From Zasmidium citrigriseum (lineage: Eukaryota > Ascomycota > Dothideomycetes > Mycosphaerellales > Mycosphaerellaceae), in contig NHNW01000055.1 of NCBI GenBank assembly GCA_002786025.1, positions 186,001 to 250,000 of the forward strand: 64,000 nt of DNA. Reading direction: 5' to 3'. Each line of letters starts with the position of its first letter. Positions within the stretch are counted from its first letter, which is position 1. The notes beneath the pieces are model-generated. The model was given only the letters and a program-made list of their open reading frames with translations, was not told where the DNA came from and did no database searches. Of this stretch, positions 24,427 to 33,600 are shown piece by piece. A program made the translations under genes and the position numbers.

Positions 24427-24640
24427 AGGACAAGCTACTGCCTCACATCAGAAGAGTTTTGCCTAAAGGTGGCTGTTGCAGCAAAGTCAAACATCCAGCA
24501 TTCATCATTAAGGAAGTTGCAGCGGGATTCATCTGCTTCCAAGGCACGACACACCCAAAAGACGGCATGGCGCTGTGGCAGTCGGAGACTCGTGGTCACA
24601 TCGCACAAGCACCTAGTGATTTGGCTCTCATGTAGCGTAA
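24427..24640 (+). pseudogene. Degenerate tandem copy of the 24.0-kb gene
   Basis: The stretch repeats the middle of the upstream gene: CTCACATCAGAAGAGTTTTG matches GACTTCAGAAGAGTTTCG, and both contain TCATCTGCTTCCAAGG. In protein terms, YCLTSEEFCLKVAV aligns with HCMTSEEFRLTVGS, and FICFQGTTHPKDGMA aligns with LICFQGTTHPKYSME. These two blocks lie in different frames in this copy, so at least one frameshift separates them. There is no ATG at the equivalent position. It is a decayed tandem duplicate. Confidence 0.6.
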
Positions 24641-24694
24641 GTATACGCACATCATTCATAGTGGAAAGCCGCTCTCTGCGCAGATTGCATTCCG

Positions 24695-25051
24695 ATGACA
24701 TGCCAGACCTTTTACGAGCAGCACAGATCCACCTTCGATGTCAGAGATGGATTGGAGAATGTTGAAGGCGATGACTCACCTGGTCTTCACGGAGCTTCTT
24801 CTACGCCTGGAAAGCGCAGCAAACCTCACCTTCGCTCTTTTCTCAATAAGCACTTGATCTCCATCGGCCAGACGCTCAACCCTCGTGAGTCCTGTCACCC
24901 ACCTGCTAGACCCCAGCCATCCAAGCATACACTTCTCGAGAACATGCTCACCAAGAGCATTGACAGCGGAGTCCTGCGCATCGCAAACACTGCCAAGCTG
25001 AAGCAGACTAGAACCAAGTGCCACATACCAATTATCTCCACGAACATCTAG
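24695..25051 (+). CDS. Doubtful 118-aa ORF
   Basis: The ATG-started frame MTCQTFYEQHRSTFDVRDGL runs to TAG at 25,051. It contains DGLENVEGDDSPG and LLENMLTKSIDSGVLRIA. It follows the degenerate tandem copy at 24.4 kb and could be its 3' exon. An open frame of similar length exists on the minus strand (25,114-24,776, with VERLADGDQVLIEKRAK), so strand assignment is uncertain. No domain is recognised. Confidence 0.25.
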   Translation: MTCQTFYEQHRSTFDVRDGLENVEGDDSPGLHGASSTPGKRSKPHLRSFLNKHLISIGQTLNPRESCHPPARPQPSKHTLLENMLTKSIDSGVLRIANTAKLKQTRTKCHIPIISTNI

Positions 25052-25129
25052 GTGCAACGCACCATCCACCGCCCTCCATGAAGAGCCAGACGATCCCCCC
25101 CAACGCCCGAACACAACCCAAACGACGAC

Positions 25130-25740
25130 ATGCCATCACCACTGGCTCCTTGTGCGTTATGGCTTGTAGGACTGTACCACTTCCAAAAGGTGTTCAACGA
25201 CGCCAGCAAGAAGGGCGACAACGTAAAGAGTATTCGCGCTTGCAGCATGATTCTGCTCCAGATGAGGCGGCTCCCACAGCGGGCATGGTATGAGAAGCTC
25301 GGGGAGTTCCTGTTTAAGACAGTGGAGAACGTGTCCAGCCTCGCGCGCGCGATGGAAGAGTGTAAGCCAACACTTGCAGAGGAGCTGATCGCGACTGACA
25401 GTAGTACAGGCCTGACAAACACCACGAGGATCAAGGAGGAGAAGAAGGAGATTCTGCGCGTCATCTGTCTGGCGTTCAATTAGCTCAACGTGAGTATCAA
25501 GTTGATCCCGAAGCATCAAGGCGGCCAAGCCCAGAGTATGATCAAGCGACGACCAGGAGGCCGCAAATCAGCTACACTTGCACCGCGGGAAGAGGGGATG
25601 GCTTGGTGGGGGAAGATCCTACAGGAGAAAGGATGTCTGTACGCAGCTCGGCTTCGGGCCAGAGGGGCGCTTGGTGGATGAGTCGATTTTGGAGGAAGGA
25701 ATGGCGATGATGGCCAAGTTGACCCAAAGACGCTCAGCGT
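25130..25740 (+). pseudogene. Paralog A of a tandem pair, nonsense-mutated
   Basis: The frame opens at ATG 25,130 and contains LYHFQKVFNDASKKGDN, YEKLGEFLFKTVENVSSLAR and EKKEILRVICLAFN, then meets TAG at 25,481-25,483. Reading through, the frame continues with GGRKSATLAPREEGMAWWGK, which aligns with GGRKAAALPFREEGMRELAK of the paralog at 26.1 kb. A second break, a frameshift near 25,640, is needed to reach LGFGPEGRLVDESILEEGMA. The stop replaces the Gln in the paralog's LGFKQL, i.e. CAG to TAG, a CpA-to-TpA change as made by RIP. The stretch after the stop begins with GTGAGT, so an alternative splice is conceivable, but the similarity continues straight through. Function unknown. Confidence 0.6.
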
Positions 25741-26148
25741 GGAAGATGAGAAGACATAAATGGAGAAGTGATGCTCAAAACTTGCGAGGACCAATTACGC
25801 AATCTCCGGCAGCAGTCTGCACGCTGAAGTGACAGACATAGCCATGGGTGAACGAAACATCCACAGCAAGGGCATCTTGCGCAAGCCGACGGGCCGAGTA
25901 TAAGAACTTCGAACTCGCCCCTTCCTTGTTCGTCGTAACATCAACCAGCGGCAGATGAAGCGAATGGGCTCGACACCAACTCTCACCTCTTCTATCCAAG
26001 ATTGTCCACAGGCAATTGCACAAATCGCACGCTTACAACTAAGGGTGCAAGTCACTGGCAGATCCCACAACTGCTATCAGACGGGGCCCCGCACGGCCAT
26101 CTGAACGTGAAGGTTCGGCTACTATCATCAAAAGAATCATCGACCATC

Positions 26149-26763
26149 ATGGCGCCACGAGTTAGCCGCTCTCTCCTATGGTGGGTAGAGCTTATTAACC
26201 TCAAGATCACGTTCAACAAGCTTGCACCGGACGAGAACCTCGTGAAGTGCATCGGAGTGTGCAGCAAGATGCTTGCTCACATGCATAAGAAACCACAAGA
26301 GACTTTCTACGAGAGGGGCAGTGACATCTACAAGGGGATCGTCAACATCAGCAGACTGGCTCCCTCGATCGAAGATGGTAAGGGCCCCGGAGGCTTGGTC
26401 AAAATCAAGCATGGAGCTAATAAAATAACAGCACTGAAGGAAGAGACGAACACATGCGAGCGCCGAAAGTTGCTACGCACCACCTGCCTCGGGTTCAAGC
26501 AGCTTAGAGACAGCATCGCCCTTATGCCCGTCAACCGCGGTGGCACTTCTAGAGAGCAATGTATGCTAAACGCCGGGGGTGGTCGCAAGGCGGCCGCCTT
26601 GCCGTTTCGTGAAGAAGGAATGAGAGAACTAGCGAAAGTGTTGGTGGGGAGATACGATACGATCTGTCGGTTTGGGCTTGGTGATAAGGAAAAGGAGGAC
26701 GAAGAAGTCGTACTGAAAGAAGACATGGGGTGGCTAGCACAAGCCATGGAGGAAGCCTGTTGA
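26149..26763 (+). CDS. Paralog B of a tandem pair, unknown protein
   Basis: An uninterrupted 204-aa frame from ATG 26,149 to TGA, starting MAPRVSRSLLWWVELINLKI. It is mostly predicted helix with a charged C-terminus (GDKEKEDEEVVLKEDMGWLA). It aligns over most of its length with the broken frame at 25.1-25.7 kb: CSKMLAHMHKKPQETFYERG with CSMILLQMRRLPQRAWYEKL, and KLLRTTCLGFKQL with KEILRVICLAFN. The two copies lie head to tail about 400 bp apart. There is no signal peptide or known domain. Conservation of the frame between copies supports a true protein. Confidence 0.65.
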   Translation: MAPRVSRSLLWWVELINLKITFNKLAPDENLVKCIGVCSKMLAHMHKKPQETFYERGSDIYKGIVNISRLAPSIEDGKGPGGLVKIKHGANKITALKEETNTCERRKLLRTTCLGFKQLRDSIALMPVNRGGTSREQCMLNAGGGRKAAALPFREEGMRELAKVLVGRYDTICRFGLGDKEKEDEEVVLKEDMGWLAQAMEEAC

Positions 26764-27236
26764 GCAGGAGTTAATGAGGACAAGAGATACCGGAGGTAGT
26801 GCGTCGGGAGGTGCAGAGGCAAATGTGGTGTTGGGTGGAGTATGCGTTGGTGAAACACCACAAGGGGGATATCTGTTCGGAGATGGTCTCCGTGGCCGGT
26901 CCTGCTGCTGCTTCTTCCCGCTGTTTTGATCTGTAGTGGTGCGTTGCCGGTCTTTACGGGCCTGTACGAATCAGACTGGCTCTCCTAGTAAAGCGATGAG
27001 ATAAGCCTTCTCCCAACGCCTTCAAGCAATGAAAAATGAGGTTATGTCTTGTAGCCTAAATTCTCAGAGGTGTTGCTTCAATCGTGATCGAATGAGAGAG
27101 ACTAGGTTCTTTACCGCCAAGCTCTTTCACATGCCGGAAAATCCGAGCGCCTGAGGCAGCAACGATCCGGGCGATAGTCCGTGCAGTTGGCAGACGTCCG
27201 TCAAGTCTACAAAAACGACACGAGCAATGTCGAAAC
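26764..27236. other. Intergenic region
   Basis: About 470 bp with no supported gene. It holds the 3' flank of paralog B and the upstream region of the G-patch gene. No strong promoter element was recognised. Confidence 0.4.
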
Positions 27237-27941
27237 ATGGCTGCGGAAGAGTGGTTAGAGGCTCGAGGACGAGCAATGCCCAACACGCCCGACTGGAACG
27301 ACGCGATCGCTACTAATCTCGCGACAGCTATGCCAATCCGCTTTGTGTCCTCGAGAGGCACGGTTTCCGAGGTGCCACTAGATGCGAAACCCACGCCTCC
27401 TATCGGAAACTTCCAGACAACTGCTCCTCCGGTGCTTTTGTACCAGACGCCAACTCGACCAAGCAATGTCCTGGAGCGATATATCCCATCCACCGGAGTT
27501 CAGAAAATGGTCAAGAAATGGGGATGGACGGAGGGCACCGGTCTGGGTCTGACACAACAAGGAAGGTTCAATCCTCTTCCAATCCACCCAAAGAAAGACC
27601 GGTTTGGCATTCCATCGATGGCTACCTCGCAACAGAGAGTCTCTACGAAGGAGCTGCGCTTTGCCCGACCTGTGGTGTTCCTCCTGCCGAATGAGAAGGT
27701 CCCTGTCAATACCAATACCGCCTTCTACTACATTAGGTGCATTATTTGTCTTCGCCGACCACAGATCACGATTGCACGCCTTGCGGGCATGGCAGTTATG
27801 GAGGGCATGTTGCCAAAGGACCACAGTCTTAGTGTGCCTTCACTTGATATGCATTGTCGCACTAACTATAACTTTTCTTCGCCGCACTACCGCTATTCTT
27901 TCTTCCAAACCGCCTGCAAACCTCCATCACCAATCTCTTAA
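27237..27941 (+). CDS. G-patch domain protein
   Basis: ATG 27,237 opens MAAEEWLEARGRAMPNTPDW. Residues ~85-130 form a G-patch: STGVQKMVKKWGWTEGTGLG, then LTQQGRFNPLPIHPKKDRFG. The spaced glycines and the aromatic residue after the helix are diagnostic. G-patch proteins bind RNA or activate DEAH helicases in splicing and ribosome assembly (family knowledge). The frame is open for 234 codons, but the C-terminal third is uncertain. Past residue ~120 another frame reads ESLYEGAALCPTCGVPPAE, which looks like a zinc-binding CxxC segment, and a possible 42-bp intron (27,695-27,736 area) would alter the end. The domain call is firm; the C-terminus is not. Confidence 0.75.
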   Translation: MAAEEWLEARGRAMPNTPDWNDAIATNLATAMPIRFVSSRGTVSEVPLDAKPTPPIGNFQTTAPPVLLYQTPTRPSNVLERYIPSTGVQKMVKKWGWTEGTGLGLTQQGRFNPLPIHPKKDRFGIPSMATSQQRVSTKELRFARPVVFLLPNEKVPVNTNTAFYYIRCIICLRRPQITIARLAGMAVMEGMLPKDHSLSVPSLDMHCRTNYNFSSPHYRYSFFQTACKPPSPIS

Positions 27942-28033
27942 TACCGAAGATACCATTCCTCCTCTACACCATAGACGATCTAGCTTCCTCTGCCTTTCGC
28001 GCCGCCTCAGTTGTCGCGATCTCCGCCCTCGTG

Positions 28034-29404
28034 CGCATCGCCGTCTTTGGTCTCCTCTTCCACTTCGCCATGCTTGACTATGATCTGTTGGACGCGATCG
28101 TCGCGAATTTCAGTTACATGATGCTATGCGTCGCCACTGGAGCACAGGTCGCGTACGACGTCGGCTTCTACTTACAGCTCTCCCCGGCCGACCACCTGGC
28201 CACTCCCTCAAGCTTCTGCTTTTGTTGTTACTATGCGATCTCTTGAGGTGAGTTCAGATTGATTCCTTCCACGACAAACCCTGCGCTCACCCTACGCTTA
28301 GGCCTGAAACCACGGAGTTGGATCTGTCGACCAACCGGGACTCTGCTCTTCGTCGCTTACTCGACCGCTCTCATCGTGGCTCCTCGCGAAGCTATCATGC
28401 CTCTCATCGCGCTTTTGCTCGGTGTAGCTTACTACTTTCAATTCCGCCGTAAGTCATGAACGCATGGGATAAAGAGACGAACTGATTCACTGACCTTGTC
28501 GTTCAGACTCGCAAAAGGGCGCTGGATATATATTCTCGTCTACCCCAAGCTTGAACAGTAGCAAGAGGTTGAGAAGCCTAAGGAGTCCGCAGCCAACAGG
28601 GTCTCCAACATCAGCGAGCTTTTTGGCAATATCGCCAGTCACTCCGACTGCGTTCGGGACCTCATGATCGTCACCAGCGTGAACCAGACATCCGCTCAAG
28701 CCATGAACGAATTTCGTACGATCCGTCAAGGCCTCAACGACGAGCCATACCCTATCGACGCTGTCGTTCTCTGGCGAAACAACGGAGGACATCAGTATCC
28801 CATTTTCCGCACCGACTCCGACTCCGATTCCGACTCCATCAACGAGTTGTACTTACCCTACAACCACAACACGTTGCAGGGTTACGCCGCGACTGTCATA
28901 CGCCTGCATCCAATTGCCAATGCACGATTCATGAGAACGCTGTGTACAGAGCTCTCTTTCACACTCAACGACCTCTTACACCACTCATCTGTGAACTGGC
29001 TTGCGACCTTGTTCCTAGTCAACCCACCCCAGGCGCAGATGACCTTCGACGTCACCTACAAGTTCGTTTTCAAGTCCGACGACGGCGAATGGGTAACGGA
29101 CGTGGACGGCGGCCACCTCCAAACGCGTCAAGTGGCGGTCTAGAGTCCCCATGGCATCCGGCTGATCGATATCGTCCATCACCTCGACTTGCTCATTCGA
29201 CTGGGAGTGCCGCGCGGCATTGCACTCCCATCTCTCATCCCGCTCATGATGGCGATGGACATCAAGCTTTGCACCCGTGTCGATTCTGCTCTTTCCGAAG
29301 ACGGCCCAATCGTTCGCATGGCGATTCGCAATACCATGGTCAAGCGCAAGGGCCGCACAGACTTCCACGGATGGGCAGATCGCCATCGGTACCTTTCGGC
29401 TTGA
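28034..29404 (+). pseudogene. Unknown gene with in-frame TAG stops
   Basis: A plus-strand locus with hydrophobic upstream exons (28,034-28,246 and about 28,302-28,448) and two plausible introns: GTGAGT at 28,247 to TTAG at 28,301, and GTAAGT at 28,449 to TTCAG at 28,506. Phases of the upstream exons are ambiguous because two frames are open. The last exon reads LAKGRWIYILVYPKLEQ, TAG (28,559), then QEVEKPKESAANRVSNISEL. It includes an aspartate/serine run (TDSDSDSDS, from a 6-bp repeat near 28,815), then QTRQVAV, TAG (29,141), then SPHGIRLIDIVHHLDLLIRL, ending at 29,404. Both stops are TAG where CAG would restore Gln. Function unknown. Confidence 0.5.
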
Positions 29405-29820
29405 TGTAGGAGTGGGAGGATTTGCTTTTGTTCTTTCATGATCTTACTTTGTGCTGTCTATGCATTTGGTTGCCGCAGGACGGCTCGCGGAGGTTGGAGA
29501 AGATGTTTTGCATTAACACCTGTCTTTGTAGGTTGGAAAGAACGACGACGAGTATGAGCAATATGGAGTGTTCTCCTTTTGACGACCTTGGCATTTCCTG
29601 CACGTTTGGTCTGGGCATCTCCAGCATCTCCAGCCCCTGAAAATTGCGCGATCTTGGACTCCAAATCGCTGAGCGGAAGCCCTTCCGCAAAACCCACAAG
29701 GGCTCAAGAACCTCTCTTCTCCTACGTTCTTTAACCACCACCCAACGTCCGTCAAACACCGCCACACAACGCTTGCCTACGACACCCTCACCACCCGCTC
29801 TCCCTCAACCTCTTAGACGC
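29405..29820. other. Intergenic region
   Basis: About 400 bp between two plus-strand loci. CT/CA-rich leader-like sequence from about 29,700 probably belongs to the next gene. No gene is supported. Confidence 0.35.
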
Positions 29821-30643
29821 CAAGCCAAAAGTTTCAACGTGGCACATCCAAGATCCATCACCATCGAGGTTCACGATATCCTCTCCCTCTCTCTCGCCAG
29901 CCCCAAACTGTACCTGAACCCTATCGAGCTCGAGTTTGTCAAGCGTGAGTAAAACCATCAAAGACAAGTGGGTTCCCAGCTAACATTGGAAGGCATCCAC
30001 TACGTTATGATTGACCAGCTCCCATACAACGTCGAGCTCAACTTTCCACCGTACGACCATGCCCTGAAGTTCGTCGAAAAGTGCTGTCTTCCGTTTCGCC
30101 ACGACAGCAACACCCTAGTCCTCCACATCATGAGCTGGTTCCGCACCACACGCGGGCACACTACCGACGTCTTCCTCCTCAGCATCGAGAACTTGAACAG
30201 ATCGATCAACTGCATCTTGCAGTACATCCACGCGCTTGAGATCCTCGAGACGACCCTGCACCTCTTCTGCCGAAACGACAGCATCCCATTCACCAAGCCT
30301 GCTATCGCCCGTGAACTCCTCGCCCTCCTTTCTCATACATGCATTACTTTAACGAGGGCGTGAGGATGAGGTGAACATACGGCGCCAGCGGTAAGGTTTT
30401 GAAGAGCGGTGACTAACTACAAGCAAATAAGTGGTCTGGGACAAGCTATGGCAGAACCTCATGGAACTGGATACTGCCTTACTTGAATCAAGTAAGCAGA
30501 GATTTCGTGCAAAGCTTAGCGAGCCTGCAGAGGTAAAGGCAGAGGTCAAGCTCGAGCGAGCGCACTTTTGGATGAAGCTTCCCCCCCGACCAAAGATGTT
30601 GGTAACTTCGACCTTGTATAGATTGGATCAATTGGCTTCATAG
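29821..30643 (+). pseudogene. Unknown three-exon gene, disrupted
   Basis: Exon 1 ends LNPIELEFVK and is joined by a clean 48-bp intron (GTGAGT 29,945; GCTAAC branch; AAG 29,992) to R|IHYVMIDQLPYNVELNFPPY. That exon runs through FRTTRGHTTDVFLLSIENLN and FCRNDSIPFTKPAIARELLA to a stop at 30,363. A second intron candidate (GTAAGG 30,391, TGACTAAC branch, AAG 30,431) leads in phase from TYGAS to VVWDKLWQNLMELDTALLES and a stop at 30,643, but only from a different frame of exon 2. So exon 2 needs a frameshift near 30,330-30,360, and that second frame also carries a TGA. No ATG is found in frame in exon 1, so the 5' end is missing or further upstream. Family unknown. Confidence 0.45.
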
Positions 30644-30709
30644 CTTGGGCCTTCGATACCGAGAGAAGCAGCGGCAGCAGAGGAAGCTCACGCCAGACGC
30701 AGGTAATTC

Positions 30710-31560
30710 TCACTCGAAGCTTGATCTGCCACTGGGGTGCAGACTTGACGACCGGATGGACAAGCATGTTCGATCAAGACGTCCCTCGAAAGCGATTTTT
30801 GGTTGAATACATCTGGCCACATGAGGAAGAAGGAGATCACCGTCCGGCTCTTGCTCTTCACGAGGCTCAACATGGCCCATGAACCGGTTCTCGACTTCCC
30901 AGGTATCGAACTTGCGGAAATACTCCACAAGGTGAAAATCGGCCGCGAGTACGGCGTTGCAGGCTGCAAGCGTAACTTTCTGCTGGCGTACGCCGATGGA
31001 GCTCCACATCTCCTCGAGCAAACAGATCACGACAGGGCGAGGCAGGGTTTGAACTTCGCAGGCATATCTGACCAGGTTTCTCGGGGAGGATGCTATCGTG
31101 GGGCGGATCCAGTACAAGGTACAGAGCGGCTTGCTTCCGACACCATGTGCAAGAACCTGGCAGTTGGAAAATACTTCCACTCACTTGGGAACGGTCTCCG
31201 CATCCATTGGCTCTCTGTGGTGGACTTGGAGATCCCAGTTCTTGATGCAGACTCGGACGTCGCGGACAGCTGTGGCGTAAGGACGGTGGGGGAGCTGCTC
31301 GAAGAATGTCTCCACCTTTCCTCCGGCGATCATGAGAGAATGACGGCCACCGGCGTCTATCTGAACGATGTTCGAACAGGCTCCAAACCGGAGGCCAATG
31401 AACTCATACCGAAATTGGCGACAGACTCGAGTCAGAGGATCGGGTCGAGCGAGTAGATTCTTGGCCACCGGAAGAGCGAATTTGTGGATTGGGTTGCGCA
31501 ATTCGATCGCCAGGTGGAGGAAGCGAAAGACGGGAGGGTTGACGGTGGCGGCGATGAGAC
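30710..31560 (-). CDS. F-box-like protein, start unclear
   Basis: The minus-strand frame reads PPVFRFLHLAIELRNPIHKF near 31,520, the usual start region of Dothideomycete F-box-like/2EXR proteins. It is followed by DPLTRVCRQFRYEFIGLRFG and VRDVRVCIKNWDLQVHH. A GTGAGT at 31,184 and an AG near 31,130 give an intron of about 55 bp leading to NLVRYACEVQTLPRPVVICL and AACNAVLAADFHLVEYFRKF, ending at 30,710. No in-frame ATG precedes the motif (the codon before RNPIH is TTG), so the N-terminus lies upstream in an unrecognised exon or has been lost. The gene is convergent with the plus-strand locus ending at 30,643, 67 bp away. Confidence 0.55.
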
Positions 31561-31608
31561 CAGAGGATCCGGATATGACTGTGGGAGCTGCTGCGCGAGC
31601 GGGTCTCC

Positions 31609-32391
31609 CTAACAGACGATGGGAGCATGATCGGCGGCTGTTGTTGAAAAGTTGTGGGAGAGTTCTCGGCCGTGGCGGTGACGTCGGAAGGAGAGCGAGA
31701 TGTGGTTGGGTTGGGCGCGGATGCGCTGTGCCGGCGAGTCTGTTTGGCGGGCGATATCATTGTTGGCTGCTTTGGGCGAAGAAGTGCAAGATTGGAGAAA
31801 AGCTCGAAAAGTAGCGATCACGAAAGGCAAAGTCTTCTTTGAAGACGAACAGGACAAACGCACGAAGACACACCGTCGGATCCTCCTCCGCCACCTCACC
31901 AAGCTCAGTGTGTATCGTCCGCTCCAAGATTCTTCGCACCGTCTGTCCACAGGGTGAGGCTGCTCTGCTTGTCTAAAAGTCGCTCCGCGTAGATGAAGGC
32001 AGTATACTGGGTGTAACTCTCCTTCATTGGACTCTTCTATTCCGGCAAGATCGTGAGCCTGGTCAGCCTCCAGCTGCCATTGTGAGATATGTTGAAAGAA
32101 TCTCTCGAAGCGCCCACGCAAACGAAGGAAGACGCCATCCACCTCGAGACTGCACTTCTCCATTTCTCCTTCAGCGTGACGCAGTGCGCTGGATTTGCCC
32201 TGGCAGGCCTTCGTGTGGCTGGAGATGGAAAAGGTGATGTAGTTGGAGGGTGAGGGTCGTGCGACGACCACCGCCGGGTGTTTAGATCCACCGGAATCGA
32301 TCTTTCCTTGGGCTCGGAGGGTTGAACGACGGATGGGCATGCATCTGGGTATCCAGACAATGTCGCCGGTGTCGAAGTGGAGTGGGAACAT
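31609..32391 (-). CDS. Unknown fungal protein with GDIVWIP motif
   Basis: I take the ATG at 32,391 because the conserved part begins right there: MFPLHFDTGDIVWIPRCMPI, followed by GGSKHPAVVVARPSPSNYIT. Similar uncharacterised fungal proteins start with a barrel-like GDxVWIP...HPAVV...F segment, so the N-terminal ~90 residues are well supported. The frame stays open for 260 codons, but the last ~100 residues are arginine/serine-rich and overlap what should be the 5' region of the F-box-like gene at 30.7-31.56 kb. The true end may therefore be earlier, through an intron. An upstream GTG-opened extension to 32,490 is unlikely to be translated. Function unknown. Confidence 0.5.
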   Translation of the reverse strand: MFPLHFDTGDIVWIPRCMPIRRSTLRAQGKIDSGGSKHPAVVVARPSPSNYITFSISSHTKACQGKSSALRHAEGEMEKCSLEVDGVFLRLRGRFERFFQHISQWQLEADQAHDLAGIEESNEGELHPVYCLHLRGATFRQAEQPHPVDRRCEESWSGRYTLSLVRWRRRIRRCVFVRLSCSSSKKTLPFVIATFRAFLQSCTSSPKAANNDIARQTDSPAQRIRAQPNHISLSFRRHRHGRELSHNFSTTAADHAPIVC

Positions 32392-32499
32392 TGCTGCTGA
32401 TTTGAGGTATGGTTTGCTGTTGAAAACGGTGTGGAAGAGAGCTGTGAGGCAGAAAGTACTCCTCTTAAGTACAGCTCCATCTTTGCGCACATGACAGGA

Positions 32500-33600
32500 C
32501 GATCTAGGTGAGAATTGATCTAAAGACTGCCCACTTTAGTCCTCACTTCGATGGCAACATACTCGGACTTGACTCGTTGAAAGTCTCGCAGCTAGTGAGC
32601 ATATCGTGCGTTATCGAGAATAGTCTTTTGGATCACTGCAACTGCGAGTATGAGGTTTTCATAGTTGGAGCTCGTTCCAACAAGAAGAGCAGAAGTCCAA
32701 CGACCTAATATAGCGCTAAGAACGAAGTGACAAGCTCGTGATCCCAAATGAGCGCTGCAGAAAGAACTGAATCGATGTTTGGCGCTTGGTGTCCTCACTC
32801 GAGCGATGCTGAGATACAATAATACACTGAGAAAGGCGCCAGAGCTGGGAAGACCCATTCGTACAGTGAGACTGCAGCTCACCATGGGATTCTAGGGGAC
32901 AACATTCGCCACAACGCTGTTCTGTCCAGTAGGTGCCCCGCCACTCCAGGTACGGTCTCAGTCATCGATACTCAGTCTTCAAGCCGTTGAGCATGCATTG
33001 CAGAGCTTGGTCGGCAGGCTATGTTTGGGGATCATCCGGCCCACGCCCGACGAGAAGACTCGGCTAGCTGCCTTTCAACATCCAGTATCGGATAGTTCGA
33101 GAAAGTTGTCCCTATGGTCTGCGTGATATCGTTTGAGCTGTCAGTGATAGTATATTAGGCTTTGGCCCGGTATCCCCAGATGAAGCTCGAAGTTCTGCCG
33201 TTAGAACGGGCACAGGTTGAAATCAAAACAATCTCGGAGTCTTGAAGTCTAGTGAACATCCGGAGATCTTGACTTTGTTGTCCCAGTCTGTCATCTCTGG
33301 TAAGGAACTGGTTCGATTTCTTCGGAAGACAAGCATTGAATGCATGGAACGTTTGGGAACGAAGACGCTGTTGGAATACAGATGCAGCTTTTGTGCAGCG
33401 AGCAAAGCTTAGCAAAGTCAAAATGCCGTGGGAAGATTGTTCTAGGGAAAGGTTCACCCCAATGCCCAGCGTGGTGAAAGGTGAGAACGAAGCTAAGAAT
33501 GCCATAGACAGCCAGCCGCTGACTTTCCCATTACCAAGCTTCGAGATCCCAATACACTCCCGAACAAACGCTTAAGCATTCCTCCTAAATAGAAAAAATC
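32500..33600. other. Intergenic region, nothing confident
   Basis: About 1.1 kb. Two minus-strand ATG frames of 97 and 116 codons (32,885-32,592 and 33,505-33,155) are present, but neither has a recognisable motif, neighbouring splice pattern or paralog in the window. They are best treated as chance frames. The region separates the 32.4-kb gene from the 3' end of the membrane-protein gene. Confidence 0.4.
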
